The position numbers and the translations under genes were made by a program. From Sapria himalayana (lineage: Eukaryota > Streptophyta > Magnoliopsida > Malpighiales > Rafflesiaceae): 64,000 bases of DNA. Positions 49,701 to 63,960 of the stretch are shown one piece after another (the first letter of the stretch is position 1; each line of letters begins with the position of its first letter). The stretch spans positions 149,138 to 213,137 of the forward strand of contig JAREIK010002646.1 in the NCBI GenBank assembly GCA_029783825.1, written 5' to 3'. Under the pieces are notes generated by a model. It did not search any database. It was not told where the DNA came from and worked only from the letters and a program-made list of their open reading frames with translations.

Positions 49701-50400
49701 GTTTTCACTGAGCTTTTTTTTTAGAAAACAATTATTTAGAGGTGGTAATTCAAGATTAAAAACTAAACTTAGTTATCATAAAAAATATTGAGTAAATACA
49801 TATGTATGTACTGAGCATATACATACATATATATCGAGTATATACATACGTATATACCAAGTATATACTTATGTATGTATGAGTATATACATAAGTGGGT
49901 GAATATATTTATTTGTAGACATGTATATATTGTCATACATATACACCCATTTGCACACACACACACACATGTTTGAATATAAAATTGCTCGGGCTGGTAT
50001 GGTCATCATCGTGCATTACTTACCGATGCAGGTCATAAAAGTCATGGATATTAAACCTTCTCCAAGGATGTGGCATTAAGATATTTATGGTCCAGGCCAG
50101 CCAGGCAGACAGAGCTTGATCTTAAATATCTTAGTAATTGTGTAGATATGTAATTATCACATGGTACAAAGTGTATGAATGAGGAAATAAGTTATCTTAC
50201 TGTAGGTTCTGCAATGATTGGTTCTAATTGTACTAGGTCTTAGGATGATTATGAAGATGATGCTCATGCAATGTTGTGTAATTGTATTAGATTTCACAAA
50301 ACTGTATTCAATCAGAAAGAAAAATGTTATATTGCCCAATTTTTACAGGCAACGAGTTCCAGGAGGAATTTTTTATTTATTTATTTTAATTTGATTGACT
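49701..50400. other. AT-rich segment between XRN exons and the CACTA 3' end
   Basis: 49780-49960 is rich in 'tatacatacgtata'-type palindromes and may correspond to the hairpin region at 8740-8950. 49970-50340 has more balanced composition and no match in the A/B/C family, so it may be further captured DNA. I do not recognise a product. Confidence 0.5.
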
Positions 50401-50404
50401 CGAT

Positions 50405-50640
50405 TAAATTTCGTACAGATATGGCACCGCATTGTTCCCTATATGAAGCTTTTATAAGTGAAGGAATTAATTTAATAGACATGATGCACCATGACTTGGA
50501 CAGCATTGTCGTAGCAGAAATATGTAATATGAGGCGCTGAGGAAGAGAATGCAACATCAATGCAGAGATAGATTATAGTTTATGCTTTGTCGGTAGATAA
50601 ATTGATGATTATTATGTAATAAAGATTTGATATGTTTTTT
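50405..50640 (+). pseudogene. Terminal exon or 3' part of the Transposase_24 gene, element D
   Basis: The plus strand after a 'gtacag' acceptor reads MAPHCSLYEAFISEGINLID and on to 'DSIVVAEICNMRR' and a stop at about 50540. It is followed by 'taataaag', a possible polyadenylation signal. The minus strand of 8521-8715 is the clear homologue but with several stops. The domain is not recognised. It may be non-coding 3' sequence of the element. Confidence 0.5.
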
Positions 50641-50811
50641 GTTTGAATTATGTAAAATATCAAAATAAAATAATTTATTAAATGATTTTATTTTTTTTTA
50701 ATTATAAATTATCATTTATAGTTTATGTTTTTATTCAATTTAACAAAAAAAAATTAAATTATTTTATTAAATAATTTGAAAAAAAAAATTAAATTCTAAA
50801 AATAATTTTGT

Positions 50812-51246
50812 AATGAAAATAGCTAGAGAATTTTCCATTGCTAATTTAGGTAGTGAGTTTCCATTACTATTTTAGCTAGAAAAATAATTATTTTAGCTAG
50901 GAAATTTTTCATGGCTAAGATTTTTTAGCTTAGGACTATTTCACTCGCTAATTTTTAGTGAAGAGCACTTTAGATTGGGAAAGCTTCCGTCATTATATCA
51001 AATTTAGCGACGGAAACTTGCATTCAGCTTACTAATTTTGAAAGAAAAATTATTATTTTAGATAGTGATATTTTTGTCGCAAAAAAATTTTTGCAAGGGA
51101 CTCTTTCCCTCGATAATTTTGAGCGACGAGCACTTTAGATTAGGAAAGTTTTGATCGTTAATCCCTTGCTATATCCCATTTAGCGACTGGAAACCCCTAT
51201 TTAGGTTGGGAATTGTCCAAAGCTATATGAGATTTTTTTTGAAGTA
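50812..51246. repeat. CACTA right terminus and subterminal repeats, element D
   Basis: On the minus strand this reads as a diverged copy of 7843-8340: 'CTTCAAAAAAAAATCTCATA', then 'GGACAATTCCCAACCTAAAT'. As the gene of element D is on the plus strand this is its 3' end, the same end as at 7843 in element B. Confidence 0.75.
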
Positions 51247-51322
51247 TCTGTTTATCTTTCTATCGATTTATTTGTTTATCTGACTATCTATCTATCTATT
51301 TATCTATCTAACTATGTTTATT

Positions 51323-51355
<33 letters not shown>

Positions 51356-51925
51356 ATGAATCTATTTACCTAGCTATCGATCTTTCTATATGTATGTCTA
51401 TATTTCTATCTATCTATCTATCAATATGTATATTTGTCAATTTATTTAACTATCTATCTATTTATTTTACTATCTATTTATCTATTTATTTAACTATCTA
51501 TCTATCTATTTTTTTTATTTGTCTATCTATCTATCTTAATCTCTATCTATATATTTATCTATTTATCTATATGTCTATCTATTTATCTGTCTATATATAT
51601 GTTTGTCTATTTGTGATACTATCTATCTGGATATGTAGCTTTCTATATATCAATCTATCTATAGATCTATCAAAATGGCTATCTATCAATCTATATATAT
51701 GTCAAAATAACTATCTATCTGACTAACTAACTATCTATGTATCTTTTTATATATTTATATGTCTATCTTTCTATTTATCTATGTGTCTATCTATGTATCT
51801 CTCTTTCTATCTGCCTATTTGGCTATTTGGATATCTGTAAATTTATATATCTATCTATATGTCTATCTATTTAATTTCTATCTATTTATCTATTTCTCTA
51901 TCTTTCTAACTATTTGGCTATCTAG

Positions 51926-51979
<54 letters not shown>

Positions 51980-53708
51980 GCATGTATATCTATATGTCTG
52001 TCTATCTATCTGTCAATCTATCTATCTGTATATCTGTCTATCTATCTGTCTATCTATCTGCCTATCTATCTGTCTATCTTTGTATCTGTCTATCAAATAT
52101 ATTTGGCTATCTATATATTTGTCTATCTTTATATCTATCTATCTATCTATCTGTCTATCTGTTGAACTATATATCTATTTAACTATCTATCTATATATCT
52201 ATCTATCTGTCTATCTACATATCTATCTAATCTGTATATATGTCTATCAGTCTATCTATTTATTTGTCTATCTATCTATCTATCTGTCAATCTATATATC
52301 TATCTATGTATCTATCTGTCTATCTATCTATTTGTCTATCTCTCTATTAGTCTATCAGTGTATTTGTCTATCTATATATCTTTTTATTTATCTGTCTATA
52401 TGTCTATATGTCTATCTATCTATCTATTTATCTTTCTATTTATCTATCTATATGTTTATCTATGTATCTATCTATCTTTCTATATTTCTATCTTTCTATC
52501 TTTTATATGTCTATCTATCTATCTATATGCCTATATATCTATCGGTCTATCTATCTATCTATCTATATCTCAATATGTCTATATGTCTATCTATCTGTGT
52601 ATACGTCTATCTATCTATCTATCTATATATCTATCTGTATATCTGTCTGTCTACCTATATGTCTATCTATCTAACTGTCTATGTGTATATGTGTCTATCC
52701 GTCATTTGTCTTTGTGTCTATGTTTCTATGTATCTATCTGTCTATCTGTCTATCTGTCTATCTGTCTATCTGTCTATCTATCTGTCCATCTATCTGTCTA
52801 TCTGTCTCTCTATCTATATCTATATCTTTTTATTTATCTACCTATCTATTTATCTGTCTATGTGTCTATTTATATATATGTCCATCTATATATATGTCTA
52901 TCTATCTATGTGTTTATCTATCTATCTATCTATGTAACTTTCTGTCTATCTGTCTAACTATCTATCCGTCTATCTATATATCGATTTATCTATCTATCTA
53001 TCTGTTTGTCTATCTATCAGTTTATATGTCTATCTGTCTATCTATCTATTTGTGTATCTATCTATTTGTCTATTTTTCTATCTATCTATTTATCTGTCTA
53101 TTTGTCTATATGTTTATCTATCTATTTGTTTTTCTATCTATCTGTCTATCTATCTATCTTTCTATCTGTCTATCTATCTATATGTCTATCTATCTAAGTG
53201 TCTATCTATCTATTTGTCTATCAGACTATCTATATAGTTGTCTATTTGTCTATCTATCTATCTATTTGGCGATATGTCTATCTGTGTGTCTAACTATCTC
53301 TATATTTGTCTAACTAATAATCTACCTATATATCTCTCAGTATATCTGTCTAATTATCTATCTGTCTATCTGTCGATCAGAATATATATCTATCAGCGTG
53401 TCTATCTATCTATCCGTCTATCTGATAATTTGACTATCTATCTTTCTATGTATCTATCTATTTATCTGTATAACTATCTATCTGTCTATATGTTTATCTA
53501 CCAATTTATTTCATTATCTATCTGTCTATCTATCTATCTATCAGACTATCTATCTATATATCTATTTGTCTATCTATCTGTCTATCTATATATCTATCTA
53601 TTTGTTTATCTGTCTATCTGTTTATCTATCTATCTTTCTATTTGTCAATCTATCTATCTATTTGTCTATCTTGCTGTCAATCAATCTATCGATCTATTTA
53701 TCTGTCTG

Positions 53709-53913
53709 CCTATATGACTATTTATTTATCTATATATATTTTTATCTATCTATTAGTCTTTATTTCTATCTGACTAAGTATCTATCTGTCTATCTTGTTA
53801 TCTATCTATTTATTTGTCTACCTATATAACTATTTATTTATCTATATATCTTTCTATCTATCTATTTGTCTCTATTTCTATCTGACTAAGTATCTATCAG
53901 TCTATCTATAATC
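53709..53913. repeat. Higher-order tandem duplication of about 105 bp inside the TATC array
   Basis: Two adjacent copies share 'ctatatgactatttattt' / 'ctatataactatttattt' and 'tatttctatctgactaagta'. Divergence between copies is a few percent by eye. Confidence 0.75.
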
Positions 53914-53986
53914 TATCTATATGTCTATTTATCTATCTATGTATATGTCTATATGACTATTGGTCTAATTAACTATCTATCTTTCT

Positions 53987-54020
<34 letters not shown>

Positions 54021-56506
54021 ATCTATCTATATATCTATTTATTTATCTATTTATCTATTTGTATATCTATATATATTTATCTCTTTATCTATCTCTCTAT
54101 CTAGCTATCTAGATATTTGTCTATCGATCTATCTTTTTATCTATATATCTATCTATCTATTTATTAATCTTTCAATATATTTATTTCTCTATATATCTAT
54201 CTAACTGGCTATCTGGATATCTAATAATCTATCTATCTATTATATATCTATCTATCTATTTATAGGTATATTAATCTATCTGTCTATCTGTCATACTATT
54301 TATCTATCTTTCTATCTATCTAACTATCTATATATCTCTATGTCTATATGTGTGCCTATCTATCAATCTATCTGTATATCTATCTGTCTATCTGCATATC
54401 TTTCTATCTATCTGCCTATTTATCTGTCTATCTTTCTATCTATCTATCTATCTATTTATCCATCTATCTATCTTACTATCTATCTATCTATCTTTCTTTC
54501 TATCTATCTCTATTTCTATCTATCTATGCATTTGTCTATTTGTCTATCTATCTATCTATCTGTCAATCTATCTTTCTGTCTATTTGGCTATATGTCTATC
54601 TATATATCTATCAATTTGTCAATCTATCTTTCTGTATGTATATATATATATTTTTATTTATTTATATTTATATATTTTTATTTATATATTTATAAAATTT
54701 ATATTTTTATATTTGCATATATATTTGTCTATCTATATGTTTATCTGTGTATCTGTCTTTCTGTATATCTATCTATTTGTCTCTCTATCTATCTAACTAT
54801 TTGTCTATCGGTCTATCTATATATCTGTAAATCTATCTATATGTCTATTCATCAATCTAATATCTATCTTTTTGTCTATCTATATATGAGTCTATCTTTC
54901 TATATGTCTATTTATGTACCTATCTATCTATCTATCTATGTGTCCATCTCTCTATCTATCTATCTATCTTTTTAAATGTCTATATGTATATATTTATATT
55001 TTTCTATCTATCTATCTATTTATCTCTATATCTATCTATTTATCTTTCTGTCAAATTTTTTATGAGTGAATCTATTTATTTGTCTAACTATCAATCAATT
55101 TTTCTATCTATTTATGTATCTTCCAATCTAGCTATGTCTATCTTTCTACATATCTATCTATATATATATATATCTATCTATCTATCTATAAATATGTCTA
55201 TATGTCTATATATCTATGTATTTGTCTATATGACTATGTGTCTAACTAACTATCTAACTATATATCTATTTATCTATCTATCTTTCTATCTATCTATTTA
55301 TTTATCTATCTATTTATTGGTCTATCTATCTATCTATTTGTTTATCGATCTATTTATCTATCTATTTATCTATATGCATATCTTGCAATCTAGGTATCTA
55401 TCTATATATCTATCTATCTATCTTTTTTCTATCTATTTATCTATCTATATGTCTATGTTTATCTATCAGTCTGTCTATATATATATATCTATCTATGTGT
55501 CTATATATCTATCTAACTATATGTATATCTTTCAATTTGTGTATCTATCCATATGGATATTTGGCTATCAGAAAATTTTTTTATCTGGCTATTTGTTTTT
55601 TAGTTTATCTATCTATCTATCTTTTTGTCTAAATATCTATTTGTTTATCTATCTATCCTTCTATATATTTATCTATCTATATATCTCTCTATCTATCAAC
55701 ATATCAATCTATCAATATATCTACCTATCAGTCTATATATCTATATGTATATCTATTAATCTGCCGATTTATCTATCTATCTATGTGTATATCTATCTGT
55801 CTATCTGTCTATTATCTATTTATCTATTTGTCTATATGTCTATCAATCTATCTATCTATATATTTGGCTTTCTATCAATCAATCAATCAATCTTTCTTTC
55901 TATTTATCTGTCTATCTGTCTATATCTCTATCTATCTATATGTCTATCTGTCTACATGTCTATGCATCTAATTGTCTATCTATCTATTTATCTATTTGTC
56001 CATCAATGTATCTATCTATCTATATGTCTATCTATCTATATATATATCTGTCTGTCTGTCTATCTGTCTGTCTATCTATTTATCTGATTATCTATCTATC
56101 TATCTGTCTATCTATCTATCTATCTCTTTCTCTTTGTCTATCTGTATATCTCTCTATCTGTATATCTATCTATCTTTCTGTCTGTCTATCAATCTATTTT
56201 CCTATCTATCTATCTATATATATATATATTTATCTATCTATCTATCTATCCGTCTATCTATTTATTTATCAATTTTTATATCCATATATATATGTCTATT
56301 TGTTTATCTATATATCTGTCAATCTGTATATCTTTCTATTTATCTATCTATCTATATATGTGTCTATATGTCTAACTATCTATTTGTCTATCTATCTATT
56401 TATTTATCTATCTATATGTCTATTTATCATTTTGTTTTTCTATCTATTTGTCTCTTGATCTATTTTTCTATCTGTCAATCTATTAATTTGTCTATATGTC
56501 TATCTA

Positions 56507-56549
<43 letters not shown>

Positions 56550-56798
56550 CTATCTATATGACTATCTGTCTAACTACTTTTGTATATATTTATCTATATA
56601 TCTGGCTATCTTAATATATATCTATCAATTTATCTATCAATCTATATATCTATCAATCTCTCTCTATATATCTACCTATCTAGCTATCTAGCTATATTGT
56701 TATATGGCTATTTGTCTCTCTGTCTACTATCTATCTATCTATCTTTCTGTCTATCTATGCATCTATCAATCTGTCTTTTTATTTATCTATATATCTAT

Positions 56799-56832
<34 letters not shown>

Positions 56833-58790
56833 GTCTATCGATCTATGTATCATTTTATTTATCTATCTGTCTATACAAATATCTAATTTTAATCTATGTA
56901 TTTGTCCATATTAATATCTAGTTATCAGGCTATTTGTCTATTAGTCAATATTCTGTATGTCTATCTATGTATCTATCTTTCTATTTGTCTTTATGTCTAT
57001 CTACTAGCTATCTATCTATTAGTCTATCTATTTTTCTATCTATATGTATATCAATCTATCTATCTATCTATATATCTATCTAGATATCTATCTATCTATC
57101 TATAAATCTATCTATCTATCTATAAATTTATCTATCTTTCTATCTTTCTATTTGTCTATCTATATTCTATCTATATTTATATATATATCTTTGTCTATCT
57201 TTCTATCTGGATACTTGTATATCTATCTATCAAACTGGTAATATGTCTATCTATCTATCTATCTGTCTATCTATCTATTATCTATCTTTCTATCTGTCTA
57301 TATATCTATTTGTATATGTCTATATTTTATATGTCTATTTATATACATGTCTATGTTCCATGTGTCTATCAGTCTATCTGTCTATCTGTCTGTCAATCTA
57401 TTTGTCTATCTATCTATCTGTAAATCTATTTATCTATCTATTTATCTATCTATTTATCTATCTATCTATTTATCTATCTATCTATTTATTTTTCTATCTT
57501 TATGTTTATATATCATTTTGTCTATATGTATATATGTCTATCTGTTATTTCTGTCTATATGTCTATCTGTCTATCTTTCTATATGTATATATGACTATCT
57601 ATCGATCTATCTGTCTATATATCTATCTATCTATACCTCTATCACTCTATCTATCTACCTATCAAGCTATATGGCTAACTATCTATCTGTCTCTATTTGT
57701 ATATCTATTTATCTGTCTATCTATCTATCTTTCTATATATCTATCTATATGTATATCTATTTATCTATCTATCTATTTATATGTCTATCTTTCAATCAAT
57801 GTATCTGTCCATATGGTTATCTAGCTATCAGGCTATTTTTCTCTCTCTCTATCTATCTTTCTGTGTATCTTTCTATCAATATATTTGTCTAAATTTCTAT
57901 CTATTTATCAATCTATTTAATAATCTTTCTATTTGTATATCTATCTATTTATCTATTTATCGATAAGTATATTTATCTATCGGTCTGTTTGTCTATCTAT
58001 CTATCTTTCTTTCTTTCTATCTATCATTATGTATATTAGTTTATCTGTATATCTATCTATCAATCTATCTATCTATTTATCAATATATCTTTCTATCAAT
58101 CTGTCTATATATATATCTATATATCTATATATCTATATATCTGTCTATCTATCTTTCATTTTAACTATCTATCTATCTATCTGGTTTTCTATCTATCTAT
58201 CAATCTATTTATCTCTTTGTGTTTCAATCTATATGTCTATTTGGATATCTGTATATTTGTTTATCTATATATCTCTCTATCTGTCTAGATGTCTATCTGT
58301 CTACATGTATATCTATTTATATATCTATTTATCTGTTTACCTATCTATCTGTCTATCTACCTATATCTTTAATGTCTATCTATCTATCTATCTTTATATG
58401 TATATATATGCCTATCTATCTTTCTACCTACCTATCTATATGTCTGTCTATCTATTTATTTATCTATCTGTCTATCTATTTGTCTGTCTATCTTTCTATC
58501 TATCTAAATATCTATATGTCTATCTTTTATTTGTCTATTTGACTATCTCTCTATCTTCCTATTTGTCTATCTTTCTATCTGTCCATCCCTTTATCTATCT
58601 ATATATCTGTATATCTATCTATTATTTATAGGTCTATTTGTCTATGTTCTCATATGTCAATCTTTATATCTGTATAACTATTTATCTATCTATCTATCAA
58701 TCGGTAAATATATATCTCTATCTATTTGGATATGTATATATATGTCTATCTGTTTATCAATAAATATGTCTATATATCTTACTATCTATG

Positions 58791-58821
<31 letters not shown>

Positions 58822-58928
58822 GTATATGTCTATATGACTATCTATCTAACTAGCCATCTATCTATCTATCTATATATCTATTTATCTATTTATTTATCTA
58901 TATATCTCTCTATATGACTATCTATCTT

Positions 58929-59600
58929 CCAATCAAGCTATATGACTATCTATCTATATGTATATTTTTCTATCTATTTATCTGTCTATTTATCTATCTG
59001 TCTAACTGTCTATTTGTCTATCTATATATCTGTCTATATATATCTATCTATCTTTCTTTCTTTCTATCTGTCTCTATATCAATCTTTCAATCTATGTATC
59101 TATCCATCTAGCTATCATGCTAATTGTCTATTTATCTATCTGTTTATTTGTCTATAGTCTATCTATCTATCTATCGATTTAACTATCTATTTGTATATCT
59201 ATATATATGTCTATCTTTTTATCTGAATATCTATCTATCTCTATATATCTCTCTATTTATCTATCTTCCAATCAAGCGATATGACTATCTATTTATATGT
59301 ATATTTGTCAATCTATTTATCTATCTATTTATCTATCTGTCTAACTGTCTATTTGTCTATTTATATATCTGTATATATATAAATATATATCTATCTATCT
59401 ATCTATTTATCTTTCTATATGTCTCTATGTCAATCTTTCAATCTATGTATCTATCCATCTGGCTATCTAGCTATCATGCTAATTGTCTATCTATCTATCT
59501 GTTTATTTGTCTATATGTCTATCTATCTATCTGTCTATCGATTTAACTATCTATTTGTATATCTATATATATGTCTATCTTTTTATCTGAATATCTATCT
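58929..59600. repeat. Higher-order tandem duplication of about 340 bp inside the TATC array
   Basis: 58929-59240 and 59268-59600 share rare interruptions in the same order: 'ttccaatcaagc', 'ctgtctaactgtctattt', 'caatctttcaatctatgta', 'ctatcatgctaattgtc', 'gatttaactatctatttg' and 'tttttatctgaatatc'. Shared interruptions at matching spacing show segmental duplication, not independent slippage. Confidence 0.85.
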
Positions 59601-60271
59601 ATCTATCTATAAATCTATTTATCGGTCTATCTATTAATATATCTATCTATCAATATATCTATCTATCTGTCTGTCTATCTTTATGTCTATTATCTATATG
59701 TGAATTTTTCTATCTATCTATCTGTCTGTCTATATGACTATCTATCTACCTATCTATGTGTCTATGTGTTAATCTATATAAGTGTATATCTATCTATTTG
59801 GCTATTTGTCTATCTATCTCTCTATTTGTCAATTTGTATATCTATCTAAATGTCTATAAGACTATCTGTCTACCTATCTATCTGTCTATATGTCTATGTG
59901 TCTATCTATATATCTATCTATGTGTCTATCTTTCAAACTAAATATTTATCTATCTATCGATCAGTTTGTGTATCTATCTATCTATATGTCTATCGGTCTA
60001 TCTATATATATGTCTATCTTTTTATCTATCTATCTGTCTGTCTGTAGGTCTATATGTCTATATGGCTATCTATATATCTATCTATTTCTTTATCTGTCTA
60101 TATGTCTCTCTGTCTATCTATGCATGTGTCTATATGTCTATCTGTCTATCTGTCTATCTATCTATCTGTCTATCTATCTATCTGTCTATCTATCTATGAT
60201 CTATCTTCCAATCTGTCAATCTTTCTATCTGTTTATCTGTCTATCTATCTATCTATCTATATGTCGATCTT

Positions 60272-60319
<48 letters not shown>

Positions 60320-60720
60320 TATGTGTCTATTTATTTATCTTTATCTATTTATTTATATATCTATCAATTTATTTATATGTTTATTTGTCTATTTTTCTAT
60401 ATGTCTATATGTATATCTATCTATCTATCTATCTATCAATAAATCTATCTATCTAACTATTTATCTTTCAACCTATCTATCTATCTATATGTTTATTTGT
60501 CTATCTATCTATATGTCTATCTATCTATCTTTGTATTTTTCTATCTATCTATCTATCTATCTAATTGTATATCTATCTATTACTATATATATCTATCTAT
60601 CTATCTATCTGTTTGCTATATGTCTATCTATATTTCTGTCTATTTTTTTATCTATCTATCTATTTATTTGTTTATCAATCTATTTTTCTATCTATCTATC
60701 TTTCTATCTATATATATACA

Positions 60721-60768
<48 letters not shown>

Positions 60769-62529
60769 TCTACCTTTCTATATGTCTATCTTTCAATTTG
60801 TGTATATGTCGATATTGCTATCTGGTTATTAGGCTATTTGTCTTTCTATTTATTTGTTTATCTATCTATTTATTTGTCTATATGTCTATCTATCTATCTG
60901 TCTGTCTATCTGTCTATCTATTAATCTATTGATCTATATATCTATCTACATGTCTATCTTTCTATATTAATATCTATCGATCTATTTATCTATCTATCTA
61001 TCTGTCGATATGTTTATCTGTCTATTTATCTATCTATCTATCTTTTTTCAGGCTATCTGTTTATCTATCTATCTATATGTTAATCTGTCTATCTATATAT
61101 CTCTCTGTCTATTAGTCTATTATATTTTTATCTATCTATCCATCTGTCTATATGTCTTATGTATATATGTCTACTTGTCTATGTATCTATGTGTCTATGT
61201 GGTTATGTATCTTTCTGTCTATTTATCTACCTGTCAATCTATCTATCTATCTATCAGTCTGTCTATCTATCTCTCTATATGTCAATCTGTCTATATGTAT
61301 ATCTATCTATCTATATATCCGTCTATATGTATATCTATCTATCTATCTATATAACTATCTATTTGTCTATCTGTCTATTTATCTATAAGTCTATCTGCCT
61401 ATCAGTCTATGTGACTATGTGTCTATCTGTCTATCTATCAATTTATTTAATAATCTTTCTATCTATTTTTTTGTATATATATCGAGATATCTATCTATCA
61501 ATCTATCTGTCTTTCTATCTTTCTATCTATTTATCTATCTATCTGTCTATCTGTCAATCTGTCTATCTATCTGTATATATGTGTGTGTATATATATATCT
61601 TTCTATCAATATATCTATCTATCTAACTATATATCTATATACCTATTTATCTATCAGTCTATCTGTCTAACTGTCTATCTATCTAACTAGTTATCTAGCT
61701 ATCTATCTTTCTGTCTATATATGTCTATCTATCTATATGTATATCTATCAATTTATTTATCTTCTATTTGTATCTTTATTTATTTTTTTATCTGTTTATC
61801 GATCAAACTATCTATCTATCTATCTATCTTTCTATCTATTTATCTCTATATCTTCCTATATATCTAATTTTCAATATGTGTATCTGTCAATATTGCTATT
61901 TGGCTATCTGGCTATTTATCTATCTATCTATCTATCTTTATGTCTATATGTTTATCTCTATATTTGTCTATATTCCTATTTGTCTATCTGTCTATCTATC
62001 TATCTATTAATCTATCTATTTATATATCTATCTATATGTTTATATTTCTATCTGAATATCTATATATCTATCTGTCTGTCTGTCTAGTTGTCTATCTTTT
62101 AATCTATCTATCTCCCTATCTATCTATCTATCTATCTAAGTATATGTCTATTTGTCTTTCTGTCTTCTATCTATAAATATATCTTTCTGTCTATCTATCT
62201 TTCTTTCTATCTTTCTTTCTAGCTATTTGTCTATCTATCTATCTATCTGTGAATCAATCAATCATTCATTCTGTCTATCTATTTATTATCTATCTGTCTA
62301 TCTATATATCTATCTGCTTATATGTCTATATGTCTACCTGTCTATCTGTCTATGTGTCTATTTGTCTATTTGTCTATATGTCTATCAATCTATATGTCTA
62401 TTTGTCTATCAATCTATTTGTCTATATATCTATCAATGTATATGTCTATCTATCTGTATATCTACCTATTTGTTTATATATTTGTCTATTTTCTATCTAT
62501 CTATCTATCTATCTGTATATCTATCTATT

Positions 62530-62566
<37 letters not shown>

Positions 62567-63371
62567 CTATATGCTTTTCTCTTTATCTATCTATCTACTT
62601 TCTATTTATATGTCTATCTATATGTCTATATATCTATCTGTCTATCTATCTATCTGTCTATCTATCTATCTATCAATCTTTATATTTATTTATCTGTAAA
62701 TTAATCAATCTATCTAACTATCTATCTGTCTGTCTGTCAATCTATCTAACTATCTATATATCTATTTTTCTATCTATTTATCTGTATATCTATCTATATG
62801 TATATTTATCTATCTATCTTTCTATTAATAAATCGATCTATCTATATATTTAACTATCTACCTATCTATCTATCTATCTGTTTGTCTATCTTCCTATATT
62901 TCTATTTGTATATCTATCTATCTGTCTGTCTGTCTATCTTTCTATTTGTCTATCTATCTGTCAATCTGTCTATTTATATATTTATCCATCTCTTCATATG
63001 TCTATCTATCTATTTGTTTATAATTAAATCTAGCTATTTGTCTATTTATCTATCTATCTATCTGACTATCTATCTATCTGTGTATCTATCTATCTATTTA
63101 TCCATCCATCTATCTGCATGTCTATCTGTCTATCCATCTATCTTTTTATCTGTCTATCTATTTATCTGTCTATCTATCTATCTGTCCATGTCTTATCTAT
63201 CTATCGATCTTTGTGTCTATTTACTTAACTATCTATTTGTCTATCACTTATCTATCTATATGTTTATATAGTCTATTTATCTATTTATCTATATATCTAT
63301 CTTTCGATTTATTTCTTGGTTTATCTCTTTATCTATCTTCTTGTCTATATTTCTATCTATCTATTTATTTT

Positions 63372-63960
63372 TTTTCATCTTCTTTAATATATGACAAAAT
63401 CAGAATAACATTGAGTAGTTTTGATCACCCATAATGACTTTATCTTTCCATCAAATTTGGGTGATCATGTGCACTAATTCTATAAAGAAAGAAAAATGAC
63501 AAAAGAATTTATATTAACAATAAGAATATAATTATTTACTACTTGAATAATATCAGCATAAAAGTTAAGTAATTAAATAATTATTTTTCAATGCTTTGTT
63601 TTGTTTTTCTTTACCTAAAGTCATTAAAATATGACTCTTTTGTCGATTCAGAAACTTTATTCCATGAGAAAGCTTTAGAATCAGCCATTTTTCCTGAAAG
63701 ACTTTGTAATTATAGTCAAATACTTGTGAGATGGTATAAAACTGTGCAAATAAATAAATAACATTGAAAACAAGCAAATCATAACAATATTAAAAAAACC
63801 ACTGACAATAACATCAAAACTTTTTTTCAAGTCATTTTTACATATTTATTTTACCTCTCATTCAACAATCTCAATTCTAACTTTGCACTGACTGTAAATG
63901 AAGGCAACTGAATTTGATGATGTCGTTGGTATTATAAATAGGTGAACAATCAATGTAAAA
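63372..63960 (-). pseudogene. Transposase_24 gene remnant in element E
   Basis: The minus strand carries diverged counterparts of the exons at 11122-11700 of element B, including the segments 'AHDHPNLMERQSHYG' (near 63450) and the frame-broken version of 'SKAFSWKKVSESTKESYF' (near 63660). It lies at the window edge and continues beyond it. Coding frames are broken by stops. Confidence 0.65.

Larger units (their letters stand above)
46360..51246 (+). mobile_element. CACTA element D, 3' part, carrying captured XRN exons
   Basis: The plus strand of 46360-47445 is a diverged match to the minus strand of 9545-10565. The plus strand of 50400-51246 matches the minus strand of 7843-8715, including the subterminal repeats and the terminal 'AAAAAAAATCTC' segment. 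Between these two homologous blocks the A/B/C family has a trinucleotide tract, whereas this copy has fragments of an XRN gene. The 5' boundary was not found; LINE and AT-rich DNA lie upstream. The right end abuts the 12-kb TATC array. Confidence 0.75.
51247..63371. repeat. Giant TATC tetranucleotide array (about 12.1 kb)
   Basis: Imperfect (TATC)n on the plus strand over 12 kb, with TGTC, TTTC, TAAC and GGCTATC variants. Embedded (TG)n and (TA)n runs occur at about 56507-56549, 60284-60318, 60727-60765 and 62534-62562. It is bounded on the left by the 3' end of CACTA element D and on the right by a CACTA element E fragment. Higher-order repeats are visible inside. No genes. Confidence 0.97.

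Noticed and set aside
49769..49966. 65-codon Cys/Tyr/Ile-rich minus frame
   Set aside because: Translation of 'tatacatacata' palindromic repeats.
51394..63434. Dozens of plus-strand reading frames of 60-392 codons rich in Ser, Ile, Tyr, Leu and Cys, suggestive of membrane proteins
   Set aside because: (TATC)n has no stop in any plus frame and translates as SIYL repeats, while the opposite strand is full of TAG. Length and composition follow from the repeat. The same holds for 5517-7934 and 18439-20860.
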